Origin: Opitutia bacterium UBA7374
GTDB lineage: Bacteria > Verrucomicrobiota > Verrucomicrobiia > Opitutales > Coraliomargaritaceae
NCBI GenBank assembly: GCA_002469895.1
Contig: DKOA01000049.1
Span: 1 to 17,626, forward strand
Direction: 5' to 3'
Length of the DNA stretch: 17,626 bases
In this document: one piece after another, positions 7,522 to 14,452 of the stretch
Layout: each line of letters begins with the position of its first letter
Numbering within the stretch: position 1 is the stretch's first letter
Made by a program: the position numbers and the translations under genes
Notes under the pieces: model-generated
Database searches by the model: none
Told to the model about the DNA's origin: nothing
The model's input: the letters and a program-made list of their open reading frames with translations, nothing else

Positions 7522-8531
7522 TCCGACTTAAGCTGCTCGATCGCCCACTCGGCATGCTCTGCCACTACGGGGTCTTCGCCTGCAGCCACAATTTGCAATG
7601 CGGGAATATCTTCTCGGCTACCCGCATTGCCCAAAACAATACAAATATTTCGACGAAAGCGGTTCAGCTTCAAACGTCGCATCGGGGAACCACGCATCCG
7701 TTCAGTAAAAGTCGCCTCGTCCCATGCCAGCATCTCACGAAGAGTGGGAAGCGTGCGCGGGGCAAAATTGCGCTCACTTGTCGGCACCGCCCACTTGTTC
7801 CAAGGGCAAACGTCCAAACATTCATCACAACCGTAAAGCCGGTCGCCTATGGCCTTTCGAAACTCAAGAGGGATCGGCCCGTCATGCTCAATCGTGAGGT
7901 AAGAAATACAACGGGACGCGTCAAGTTGGTAGGGTGCCGTAATCGCTGCTGTCGGACACACATCAATACACCGTGTACAGGATCCGCATCGATCCTTACC
8001 GGGGGTCCCTACGGGTAGATCCAGAGTAGTCACAATATTTCCAAGAAAAGACCAAGTGCCGCGCTTCGGCTCTACCAGAATGGTACTCTTGCCCTGCCAG
8101 CCAAGTCCGGCCGCTTCGGCAATGGGTTTCTCCAGAAGCGGCCCGGTATCGACATAGGGTTTCTGTGCAGCACCGTACTCTTCACGTAAAACACGACATA
8201 GCTTCTTCAAGCGACGCAGCATCAGGTTGTGGTAGTCGTCTCCCAGAGAATATTTTGCGATTCGATACCCTCGGTCCGGATCCGGCTGATAGTAATTCAT
8301 TGCCAGTACAAGAATGCTTCGAGCTTCCGGGAGGATGTGCTCGGGGTGCAAGCGACGCTCGTTATTGCGCTCCATCCACTCCATCGTGCCGTGTTTCCCT
8401 TGGGCAATCCACTTTTCGTAATAATCGCGACGCAATTCCAATGGTACGGGCGCAACGCCGAATGCATGAAAACCGAGTGCCTTTGCCTCGGCTTCCAAAT
8501 GTTCGTGTACTGCATTGGAATCTAATTCCAT
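7518..8531 (-). CDS. queG: Epoxyqueuosine reductase
   Basis: Performs the last step of queuosine synthesis, reducing epoxyqueuosine in the anticodon of tRNAs for Tyr, His, Asn and Asp; it uses cobalamin and two [4Fe-4S] clusters in the cytoplasm. The 337-residue length fits the shorter QueG type. VDTGPLLEKPIAEAAGLGWQGK (127-148) holds the catalytic Asp128 and the family's most conserved block. Cluster cysteines are seen in CGSCTRCIDVCP (182, 185, 188, 192) and as Cys208 with CDECLDVCP (235, 238, 242). The C-terminal 60 residues look like a HEAT-type repeat (LGNAGSREDIPALQIVAAGEDPVVAEHAEWAI). No tgt, queA or other queuosine gene is in the window. The gene diverges from the SPFH gene, with 98 bases between the starts. 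Confidence 0.96.
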   Translation of the reverse strand: MELDSNAVHEHLEAEAKALGFHAFGVAPVPLELRRDYYEKWIAQGKHGTMEWMERNNERRLHPEHILPEARSILVLAMNYYQPDPDRGYRIAKYSLGDDYHNLMLRRLKKLCRVLREEYGAAQKPYVDTGPLLEKPIAEAAGLGWQGKSTILVEPKRGTWSFLGNIVTTLDLPVGTPGKDRCGSCTRCIDVCPTAAITAPYQLDASRCISYLTIEHDGPIPLEFRKAIGDRLYGCDECLDVCPWNKWAVPTSERNFAPRTLPTLREMLAWDEATFTERMRGSPMRRLKLNRFRRNICIVLGNAGSREDIPALQIVAAGEDPVVAEHAEWAIEQLKSD

Positions 8532-8629
8532 GGGGCAGTACTAGGCTGATAAATCACCAGAGTCCAGCCCTCGAAAGATCCGGACTTTTCAGACTCGACT
8601 CGACACTCCCGAAGGTGAATCGTGCACGC

Positions 8630-9523
8630 ATGAATAAACAAGCATTCAGTGGCGTAGCCTTTGGTATCTTTCTCATTATAGCTGTATTTGTTGGCTTACG
8701 CAGTTTTGTCAGCGTACCTGCCGGCCATGTAGCGGTCGCGACGCTCTTTGGTGATGTGCGGGACCAGCCCTACCCGGAAGGCATGCACGTGCCGGTCAAT
8801 CCCCTCTATAACTTTATTTTCTATGATGTGCGTGAAAAAGAGCTGAAAGAATCTGCCGGGGTGCCCAGTCAGGATCAGTTGACCACTTCAGTCGATGTAA
8901 GTATCAAATTTCGTATCAACGGGGCAGATGCACCGCGTATTCTTCAAGAGACCGGAACTTTTGATGATGCCGTACGTGTACAAATCCAACCCAAACTGCG
9001 CTCTGTCGTCCGTGAGCAGGGGAAGAGCATCGTACGAGCCGAAGATTTCTTCCTACAAGAGACCCAGGAGAGCCTGCAAACATCCATCTTTAATACCCTG
9101 AGTGAATATTTGGAACCGCGCGGCATCATTTGCCTCGATATCCTGATCCGCGATATCAGCCTGCCCCCTTTTATTACGCGAGCGATTGAGTCGAAAAAAG
9201 AGCGAGAACAGGAAGTGGAAAAACAGAAGGCGGAGTTAGAGCGGTTCCGTACAGAACAGCAGCAAATCATTGCCGAGGCGCAGGCCAAGCGAGACGCAGC
9301 TGAGCTGGACGCTGAACAACGCCGTATTCTGGCCGATGCGCGAGCCTATGAAATTACGCAGTTGAATGATGCTATCGCTAAGAATCCTGCCTATGTACAG
9401 ATTCAGGCATTGGAAGCGCTGAAAGAAATCTCAGCCAATCCATCGAGCAAAATTTACTTCCTTAATGGTGAATCGCCGGCACCGTTGCCACTCATGAATA
9501 TGGGTGACCCACTGACTAGGTAA
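8630..9523 (+). CDS. SPFH/prohibitin-family membrane protein
   Basis: A 297-residue protein with one N-terminal membrane helix (about 7-26), an SPFH/band-7 domain (about 27-185) and a long charged coiled coil (about 186-245; KEREQEVEKQKAELERFRTEQQQ). It ends in a short tail. The domain begins with VPAGHVAVATLFGDV and EGMHVPVNPLYNF, as in prohibitins and HflC. Proteins of this type form large ring or cage assemblies on the membrane and often control proteases such as FtsH. The single gene has no HflK or NfeD partner beside it, so prohibitin-like or stomatin-like are both open. The frame is open for another 465 bases upstream, but that part is antisense to queG. The ATG at 8630 sits just before the membrane helix, with GAAGG at 8611-8615 as a distant possible Shine-Dalgarno. 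Confidence 0.88.
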   Translation: MNKQAFSGVAFGIFLIIAVFVGLRSFVSVPAGHVAVATLFGDVRDQPYPEGMHVPVNPLYNFIFYDVREKELKESAGVPSQDQLTTSVDVSIKFRINGADAPRILQETGTFDDAVRVQIQPKLRSVVREQGKSIVRAEDFFLQETQESLQTSIFNTLSEYLEPRGIICLDILIRDISLPPFITRAIESKKEREQEVEKQKAELERFRTEQQQIIAEAQAKRDAAELDAEQRRILADARAYEITQLNDAIAKNPAYVQIQALEALKEISANPSSKIYFLNGESPAPLPLMNMGDPLTR

Positions 9524-9555
9524 ACTCGCAGGGCTCTGCAAGCATACCGAGTTTA
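9521..9555. terminator. Inverted repeat between convergent SPFH and tcdA genes; possible bidirectional terminator
   Basis: TAAACTCG (9521-9528) pairs perfectly with CGAGTTTA (9548-9555) around a 19-base loop that holds a further small GCAG/CTGC stem. The outer TAA is the stop of the SPFH gene, and the TTA at the far end is the stop of tcdA. Only weak T-richness follows on either side, so strong intrinsic termination is not certain. Confidence 0.45.
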
Positions 9556-10332
9556 GTTATTTGCTGTAGCGATATGCCGAACGACTTCGGCAGCCATAAT
9601 AAAGCCCATTGTGCCTGTGACAAAGCTAGCTGACCCAAAGCCTGCATCGCAGTTTAAACGATAGTCCTCGCCTGCATTTCGCTCGCAGGAAACACTACCG
9701 TCTGCCTGCGGAAAGACCGGAAGTTCATCGGTATAGACACAATCCACACCAAACTTTTGTCGAGAAAGTTTAGGAAATCCATGTTCACGACGCAGCCGCT
9801 TACGCACTTGTAGAAGCAGCGGATCATTCATTGTTCGGGCGAGATCCTTGACCCGGATACGGGTGGGATCTATCCGACCGCCCCCGCCGCCACAAGTGAG
9901 CAGAGGCAGGCTCCGCTGCCTTGCCAATGCAATGAGGAGACATTTATGCTTCGTCGCATCAATCGCGTCGACAATCCAGTGGTAGGGAGTCGCCAGCAGT
10001 TCCTCCGCTGTCGATTCTGTGAAGTACCGCTGTTCAATCTGCACACGACACTCGGGAGAAATCTGCTCAACTCGCTCGGCCAAAACACGTGCCTTAGCCT
10101 GACCGACCGTCCCGCCGAGCGCGTGCAACTGGCGGTTTATATTGCTTAGGCACACCTCATCCATGTCGATCAAGTTAAGTCCACCAATACCGGAACGGGC
10201 TAAAGCCTCAACAACCCAGGAACCCACTCCGCCCAGACCAATCACCGCGACACGGGCAGCCTGCAAACGGGCTAAACCATCTGCTCCGTATAAACGGCCG
10301 AGCGCTCCAAAGCGTGCTTCATAATCCGACAT
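9553..10332 (-). CDS. tcdA: tRNA threonylcarbamoyladenosine dehydratase
   Basis: An E1-like enzyme (also called CsdL/YgdL) that uses ATP to cyclise t6A at position 37 of ANN-reading tRNAs into ct6A. The 259-residue length is typical. The nucleotide-binding loop GLGGVGSW is at 32-39, followed by the second strand DMDEVCLSNINRQ (56-68), where Asp56, Asn64, Arg67 and Gln68 contact ATP. VDAIDATKHKCLLI and the TCGGGGGRIDPTRIRVKDLARTMNDPLL region are hallmarks of TcdA against other E1-like proteins such as ThiF or MoeB. The C-terminus has GFGSASFVTGTMGFIMAAEVVRHI, a normal family ending. The gene converges on the SPFH gene and starts 171 bases from the divergent VOC gene. The usual partners csdA/csdE are not in the window. 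Confidence 0.94.
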   Translation of the reverse strand: MSDYEARFGALGRLYGADGLARLQAARVAVIGLGGVGSWVVEALARSGIGGLNLIDMDEVCLSNINRQLHALGGTVGQAKARVLAERVEQISPECRVQIEQRYFTESTAEELLATPYHWIVDAIDATKHKCLLIALARQRSLPLLTCGGGGGRIDPTRIRVKDLARTMNDPLLLQVRKRLRREHGFPKLSRQKFGVDCVYTDELPVFPQADGSVSCERNAGEDYRLNCDAGFGSASFVTGTMGFIMAAEVVRHIATANN

Positions 10333-10459
10333 CTGGACAGACTAGCAGTACGGGTAAGGTTCTTTGAAGATTAAATATAAAACAAATTTATGTAGGCATA
10401 TAAACCCATATTGGATGAATACTATTACTTAGTAGCTTGACCCAGCGAAAGACATATTT

Positions 10460-10469
10460 TGAGATCTCA
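10460..10469. promoter_or_regulatory. Perfect 10-bp palindrome upstream of the VOC gene
   Basis: TGAGATCTCA lies 34 bases before the VOC start, in the AT-rich 171-base divergent region between tcdA and the VOC gene. A TTGACC hexamer lies 18 bases upstream but no convincing -10 box is at the right distance. The palindrome could be an operator; its role is not shown. Confidence 0.3.
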
Positions 10470-10489
10470 TCAACATAGAGAATCAGTTC

Positions 10490-10496
10490 AGAGGAA
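10490..10496 (+). promoter_or_regulatory. Strong Shine-Dalgarno of the VOC gene
   Basis: AGAGGAA lies seven bases before the ATG at 10504. It fixes that start and stands out because most genes in this window have no such sequence. Confidence 0.7.
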
Positions 10497-10503
10497 ATAA
10501 AAA

Positions 10504-10881
10504 ATGAGTAGACCAAACAACCCCGTAGGATGGTTTGAAATACCGGTAACAGATATGGCCCGTGCCAAGTCTTTTTATGAAACGGTCTTCAAAGTGAAAC
10601 TAGAAGATAGTCGAATGGAAAATTTCGATCTGGCGATGTTTCCGATGGAAGAAAAGGCGCCCGGCTCACCCGGTTGTCTGATCAAGGGCGAAATTTGTAT
10701 CCCTTCTCAGGATGGGGTACTGATTTACTTCACCACACCGGATCTCGACTCCACAATCCAATGTGCCAGCGATAATCATGGTACTGTCTTGCTTAACCGT
10801 ACCGGTATCGGCGAGTATGGTTTTATAGCTATCCTATTAGATACTGAAGGAAACCGCATAGGCCTTCACGCTTGTGACTGA
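10504..10881 (+). CDS. VOC-fold (glyoxalase/bleomycin-resistance-like) protein
   Basis: The 125-residue protein has two beta-alpha-beta-beta-beta modules, at about 8-62 and 70-123. The first opens with VGWFEIPVTDMARAKSFYETVF, the classic VOC helix after the first strand. The second ends with LLDTEGNRIGLHA, close to the D-(P/T)-EGN-(I/R)-GL ending of this superfamily. Members bind metal and catalyse varied reactions on small molecules, or sequester toxic compounds. I cannot tell which applies, and the metal ligands are not obvious beyond the first-strand Glu12 and Asp113 region. A strong AGAGGAA precedes the ATG. The gene stands alone between tcdA (divergent) and mscS (convergent). Confidence 0.85.
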   Translation: MSRPNNPVGWFEIPVTDMARAKSFYETVFKVKLEDSRMENFDLAMFPMEEKAPGSPGCLIKGEICIPSQDGVLIYFTTPDLDSTIQCASDNHGTVLLNRTGIGEYGFIAILLDTEGNRIGLHACD

Positions 10882-10927
10882 TTTCAAATCTATGAGCAGA
10901 CAGGCACGAAACTGTAATCAAGCCGGA

Positions 10928-12205
10928 TCATTTTTTTTCGTGTAAGAACACTTCCCGATGCGGGTACGGAATATTGATGTCGTTGGCTTTAAACGCATCC
11001 CAAATCTCCAGCATGACCGCACTGCGGATATTGGTCAGCCCTTCTTGCGCGTCGGTAATCCAAAAACGAAGACTGAAATCAACCGAACTGTCACCGAAGG
11101 AAACAATATGACAAACCGGCGCTGGATGCGCGACCACACGGTCCGGCTTACAGGCAGCTTTCTCCACCAACTGCTTCACGAAGCGGGGATCACTCTCGTA
11201 GGAAACACCGAACTTAACTTCAATCCGTATCAAGGAATTTCCATGTGACCAATTAACAACTGGCTGGGTAATAAAATCCTCATTCGGAATGAGAAAGGAT
11301 TTGTTATCGCGGGTTACAATTTCGGTAAAGCGTCCGCCCATATGAGCGACCCAACCGAAAGCACCATTTTGAAGCTCGATAACATCCCCCGGTTTAATCG
11401 ACTTATCAAGGAGTAGTAGAAAACCGCTAAAGAGATTGGAAATGCCCTTCTGCAAACCAAAACCGATACCCAGGCCAAGAGCACCGGAAAAGACGGCAAG
11501 CAGGGAGAGATCGATACCCGCCGTGGTCACCCCGACCAGAATAGCCAGAGTGATTAAGCTTATACGAATCGTCTTCACCACCAATACCTTAGAAACGTTG
11601 CTGAAGGATTGCGTGCGGTTTACTTTATTTTCCAACAAACTGGAAACGAGGTTGGCAAAGTACGTCAGCAAAAACACCGCCATGAGGCCCTTCGTCACCG
11701 TCAACGCGGAAATACGCTGTTCTCCGATATCGATACCCGCCGCATCCAGTACAGCGGACACTTCTTCCATGACACCGAGTATGCTGAGAGCGGCGATCAA
11801 CCAAATGACCGGCACGAGAAGACTTCGTAAGGCATTATTTTGAATAAACTGCACAAGTACACGAACGACAATCCAGGCCAAGAGCAGGGAAACTGCAGCG
11901 GAACCGATCGTAAAATCGAGGGCGATCACCCCCTGTGCGGAGAGCACCTGAATGGGAAAGAGGAGGAGTATCGTCAGCGCTAGGATAAGAAGCGATTGCA
12001 GATTGTGCAGTGCCTGCTTGAAGCGTTCTGGAAAAGGCAGGCGCTCAATGCTCTGCGCCAGTACTTTATGAAATAACCGATAAAGCGACCAAGCGACCAC
12101 AAAGGCCACGACCAACAGCGCTAACTGAATATAAATATCCGGCGCAGAGAGTTGGGAATACAACCAGACAAAGAAGGTCTGAAAAATAGCGACTATTTTT
12201 TCCAT
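10928..12205 (-). CDS. MscS-family mechanosensitive ion channel
   Basis: A 425-residue inner-membrane channel that should open when membrane tension rises in hypo-osmotic shock. It has about six predicted membrane helices before the pore: near 25-45, 70-90, 100-120, 127-147, 170-190 and 208-228. The pore-lining helix (about 233-268) contains GALGLGIGFGLQKGISNLFSG, the small-residue Gly/Ala packing that defines MscS. The beta domain follows (PGDVIELQNGAFGWVAHMG, then RDNKSFLIPNEDFITQPVVNWS). The cytoplasmic vestibule ends with the usual IPYPHREVFL (412-421). The size and extra helices place it with larger MscS relatives rather than the 286-residue E. coli MscS. A good sigma70-like promoter lies upstream. 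The stop is 46 bases from the convergent VOC stop. Confidence 0.93.
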   Translation of the reverse strand: MEKIVAIFQTFFVWLYSQLSAPDIYIQLALLVVAFVVAWSLYRLFHKVLAQSIERLPFPERFKQALHNLQSLLILALTILLLFPIQVLSAQGVIALDFTIGSAAVSLLLAWIVVRVLVQFIQNNALRSLLVPVIWLIAALSILGVMEEVSAVLDAAGIDIGEQRISALTVTKGLMAVFLLTYFANLVSSLLENKVNRTQSFSNVSKVLVVKTIRISLITLAILVGVTTAGIDLSLLAVFSGALGLGIGFGLQKGISNLFSGFLLLLDKSIKPGDVIELQNGAFGWVAHMGGRFTEIVTRDNKSFLIPNEDFITQPVVNWSHGNSLIRIEVKFGVSYESDPRFVKQLVEKAACKPDRVVAHPAPVCHIVSFGDSSVDFSLRFWITDAQEGLTNIRSAVMLEIWDAFKANDINIPYPHREVFLHEKK

Positions 12206-12248
12206 AATAGACCACTATCCTTCGTTTCTCCGAGCGTACACATACCAA

Positions 12249-12262
12249 GTTAATTTATTAAC
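12249..12262. promoter_or_regulatory. Palindrome GTTAAT-TT-ATTAAC at the predicted mscS transcription start
   Basis: A perfect 6-bp inverted repeat with a 2-base centre lies between the divergent mscS and NTF2-like genes. It covers about +1 to +14 of the transcript predicted from the mscS promoter and lies nine bases upstream of a TATAAG (12271-12276) facing the other way. This position would suit an operator acting on both genes; binding is inference. Confidence 0.4.
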
Positions 12263-12268
12263 AAATGA

Positions 12269-12296
12269 ACTATAAGTAGAAAACAGGTGTCGTCAA
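12269..12296 (-). promoter_or_regulatory. Sigma70-like promoter of mscS
   Basis: On the minus strand TTGACG (12296-12291, 5 of 6 matches) and TATAGT (12274-12269, 5 of 6) are separated by 16 bases. Transcription would begin near 12262, about 57 bases upstream of the mscS start. This is the best promoter match I found in the window. Confidence 0.65.
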
Positions 12297-12342
12297 AAGT
12301 ACAAGCACCTAGTTCGTAGGAAATTGCAGGAAGAGAGCAGCA

Positions 12343-12720
12343 ATGGAGGGAAGCCACAAAAACAGACTGATTGATGCGGTAAAAGGAGCGAGCAGCTCTT
12401 GGCAGCAAGCCTTTAATGCGGGCGATGCGGAAGCCTGCGCCAATTGCTACGAAGCGAACGCAACGATGATCGCACGGCCCTTTGGCACCTATATAGGGAG
12501 GCAGTCGATACAAGCCTTCTGGCAAAAGTTAATTGAGGATGGCCTGTCTGAGGTGGAATACATCGACCCCAAGTACAAGATAATCGACTCCTGCAGCGCG
12601 GAACTCACTGCCGATTGGAAGATGAATCAAGCACGGGGTGTAATCCTACGCGAGCTCTGGATCCTCCAAACCGATGGCAACGCCAAACTGCGGGAAGACG
12701 AATTTGAAGTGTTTCAATGA
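12343..12720 (+). CDS. NTF2-like (SnoaL/DUF4440-type) protein
   Basis: A soluble protein of 125 residues with the NTF2-like cone fold pattern. An opening helix SSSWQQAFNAGDAEACANCYEANATMIARPFGTYIGRQSIQAFW is followed by strands. The motif W--AF-AGD---CA--Y---A, then G---I--FW, is typical of SnoaL/DUF4440 proteins, which include ketosteroid-isomerase relatives, calcium/calmodulin-kinase association domains and many of unknown role. The second half has strand-rich text ending ELWILQTDGNAKLREDEFEVF. No catalytic pair can be named. AGGAAGAGAG at 12328-12337 is a reasonable Shine-Dalgarno for the ATG. The stop overlaps the next start as ATGA, so the two genes are likely translated in a coupled way. 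A divergent promoter region shared with mscS lies upstream. Confidence 0.8.
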   Translation: MEGSHKNRLIDAVKGASSSWQQAFNAGDAEACANCYEANATMIARPFGTYIGRQSIQAFWQKLIEDGLSEVEYIDPKYKIIDSCSAELTADWKMNQARGVILRELWILQTDGNAKLREDEFEVFQ

Positions 12721-13211
12721 AGGTCTTTACCTTTTCGCCCCTCCCATGCCGGATGGCATCAGTTAAGTTTTGGGCACGCTGTACGAGTTTGCTCAGCGCC
12801 GCTTCAATAAGTTTGCAGGCCTGTTTTATAACCGAACCGGCTCTTAGCCCACAGCCATCTCTTATTCCGGAGCAAGGCCTTGAGTACTTTGTCTATGAGC
12901 GACTCGACTTGGCCAGCTTCCGCAACTCATTCGGCCCCCTTAGGAGTCAAAGCATACGATATTTCTGCGATTTGGGCATAGCTCCGACGAAGGCTGCAAA
13001 GGGCTTACTCGAAATAGAGATGTCGGATTGGTACTACCGGGTACGGGTAATAAATCGGGGAGACTTCAATAGGGACGGGCTGGAAGATTTGTACATCGAA
13101 TTTATCGATGCAGCCAAGCATGGGTCCTATCAGAGAACTGACCTGTATCTAATAACGCGTTATCATGCAGACTCGGATCTCATTGCCATCGCCTTTGAAC
13201 CAGCTCTGTAG
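12717..13211 (+). CDS. Putative lipoprotein with a D-x-N-x-D-G calcium-type loop
   Basis: I do not recognise a family for this 164-residue protein. The N-terminal part looks like a signal peptide ending in a lipobox-like SLQAC with Cys36; Gln at position -2 is unusual for a lipobox, so secretion is likely but lipid attachment is less sure. An internal start at Met13 (12753) would give a more normal 23-residue signal. Near residues 116-124 is DFNRDGLED, a D-x-N-x-D-G-x-x-D loop as in FG-GAP/dockerin-type calcium sites, followed by strand-like LYIEFIDAA and RTDLYLITRYHADSDLIAIAF. The start overlaps the stop of the NTF2-like gene by four bases (ATGA), which suggests a paired role for the two. 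The remainder of the protein has no repeats or enzyme motif that I can see. Confidence 0.7.
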   Translation: MKVFTFSPLPCRMASVKFWARCTSLLSAASISLQACFITEPALSPQPSLIPEQGLEYFVYERLDLASFRNSFGPLRSQSIRYFCDLGIAPTKAAKGLLEIEMSDWYYRVRVINRGDFNRDGLEDLYIEFIDAAKHGSYQRTDLYLITRYHADSDLIAIAFEPAL

Positions 13212-13228
13212 CGCAGTACACAATATAG

Positions 13229-13243
13229 ACACTCTATGAGTGT
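13229..13243 (+). repeat. Small hairpin after the lipoprotein gene
   Basis: ACACTC-TAT-GAGTGT is a perfect 6-bp stem with a three-base loop, 17 bases after the stop of the lipoprotein gene. No T-run follows, so it is not a standard rho-independent terminator. It may slow decay of the mRNA end or be chance. Confidence 0.3.
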
Positions 13244-13368
13244 GATGCAGTAAAAGAAAAAGACTGAAACATACGGAAGGGCTGACTACTGGTCACAACG
13301 CCACCCAATAAATAAGCTATAACCTAGTTTTTTTAGGATCGAACACGCATCATTTAAACGTCTCTTAT

Positions 13369-13385
13369 GATCGATTCAGATCGAT
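13369..13385. promoter_or_regulatory. Two GATCGAT sites one helical turn apart upstream of the SBF gene
   Basis: GATCGAT occurs at 13369-13375 and again at 13379-13385, ten bases apart. Each holds the palindrome ATCGAT, so paired sites would face the same side of the DNA. They lie 68-84 bases before the SBF transporter start, in the AT-rich 241-base gap 13212-13452. A weak TTGTCT (13402) with TCTATA (13426) follows. An operator role is inference. Confidence 0.3.
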
Positions 13386-13452
13386 AGATGTTTTTCTTCT
13401 TTTGTCTGTTTTTCACTTCGATAAATCTATACCGTGAAAGTCATTTACTTGT

Positions 13453-14427
13453 ATGCATGTAAAAAAGTACGGTTTTCTCTATGCACTATTTTTGTCTGTG
13501 CTGGCGGGGCTGAAAAGCCCCGACTTTGGGGTAAATCTGTCCCATCAATTCGGCCTCTCTTTGACCCACCTTGCCATCTGGCTAATTTTCCTACGACAGG
13601 GGCTGGCCTTACCCTCGGAAGACCTGCTGCGTGGCCGTCATCCGATACGACTGCACGCTTTTGTCCTGAGCTGGAACTTCCTTATCTTTCCCTTAGTGAC
13701 TGCAGCACTGGTACTCTCTGCCGGGTTATGGATTGGGCCGGACTTGCAACTAGGTTTTTATCTGCTCTCCATTCTACCAACAACCATCGCCTCCGCCATT
13801 GCCCTGACTGCTGCCTCCGGTGGGAATACCGCTAAAGCGATCTTCTCCACCGTTTATTCGAACTTGTTTGCCGTCTTCTGGGTGCCCATCGCGGGGCTCT
13901 TTTTCCTCGGAATCTCTAGTGGTAGCCAAATCTCTCTTCTACCCGTGATCAGTCAACTCGGCTTACTTATTGCCCTACCCCTGCTCATCGGTCAATTGAC
14001 CCAGCACATTTTGCCGAAGTTTGCCGTCACCGTATCCTCGAGAACGACATGGTTGTGCCCCGGGTTGATTCTTTGGTTGGTCTACAATGCATTTGCAAAA
14101 AGCACGCAGAGCGGTGGTTTTGATCAACTCACGCCCACACAATTAATCACAACAGTCCTTTGCAGTGCTCTATTGTTATTGCTGGTTAGTGGAATGGTCT
14201 GGTGGAGTCAGCGCTGGTTGCAGATCGAAAATGACTGCCGCCCAGCTGCCTTCTTTTGTGCCAGCCAAAAATCACTGGCTACTGGGTTGCCTCTCTTGGC
14301 GACCCTACTGGCCGGTTCAGGCCTAGCTGAAATACCCGCTATTCTCTACGTTCCGATACTCGTGTACCATAGTCTGCAACTTCTGCTTGGTAGCGTATTA
14401 CTCCGATTTTTTGAAAAGTTGGATTGA
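13453..14427 (+). CDS. SBF-like (bile acid:sodium symporter family, YfeH/SLC10A7 type) transporter
   Basis: The 324-residue hydrophobic protein has about ten predicted membrane helices and the length of E. coli YfeH (about 330). Recognisable segments are LTHLAIWLIFLRQGLALPSEDL after the first helix, HPIRLHAFVLSWNFLIFPLV, and LSILPTTIASAIALTAASGGNTAKAIFSTVYSNL (the conserved P-TT-AS--A-T---GGN-A-A). The last part, FFCASQKSLATGLPL, is the second conserved SBF signature. Family members are thought to move organic anions with sodium; the true substrate of the bacterial YfeH type is unsettled. The ATG at 13453 is the start just ahead of the first helix; no strong Shine-Dalgarno precedes it. The next gene starts 25 bases downstream and probably shares the transcript. 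Confidence 0.88.
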   Translation: MHVKKYGFLYALFLSVLAGLKSPDFGVNLSHQFGLSLTHLAIWLIFLRQGLALPSEDLLRGRHPIRLHAFVLSWNFLIFPLVTAALVLSAGLWIGPDLQLGFYLLSILPTTIASAIALTAASGGNTAKAIFSTVYSNLFAVFWVPIAGLFFLGISSGSQISLLPVISQLGLLIALPLLIGQLTQHILPKFAVTVSSRTTWLCPGLILWLVYNAFAKSTQSGGFDQLTPTQLITTVLCSALLLLLVSGMVWWSQRWLQIENDCRPAAFFCASQKSLATGLPLLATLLAGSGLAEIPAILYVPILVYHSLQLLLGSVLLRFFEKLD

Positions 14428-14452
14428 AAACCCTTGCCGCTAGAAGAACGAT

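Noticed and set aside
8592..8604. Short repeat GACTCGACTCGAC before the SPFH gene
   Set aside because: Only two and a half copies of a five-base unit; no evidence of function.
8165..8629. A 155-codon open frame upstream of and in frame with the SPFH gene
   Set aside because: It is antisense to the conserved queG coding region and its translation looks unlike a protein; the ATG at 8630 sits right before the membrane helix.
10437..10458. TTGACC with CATATT, considered as a VOC promoter
   Set aside because: The spacer is only ten bases, far too short for a sigma70-type promoter.
13434..13835. A 133-codon frame starting with GTG at 13434
   Set aside because: It overlaps the clear SBF transporter in another frame and shows no family-like text.
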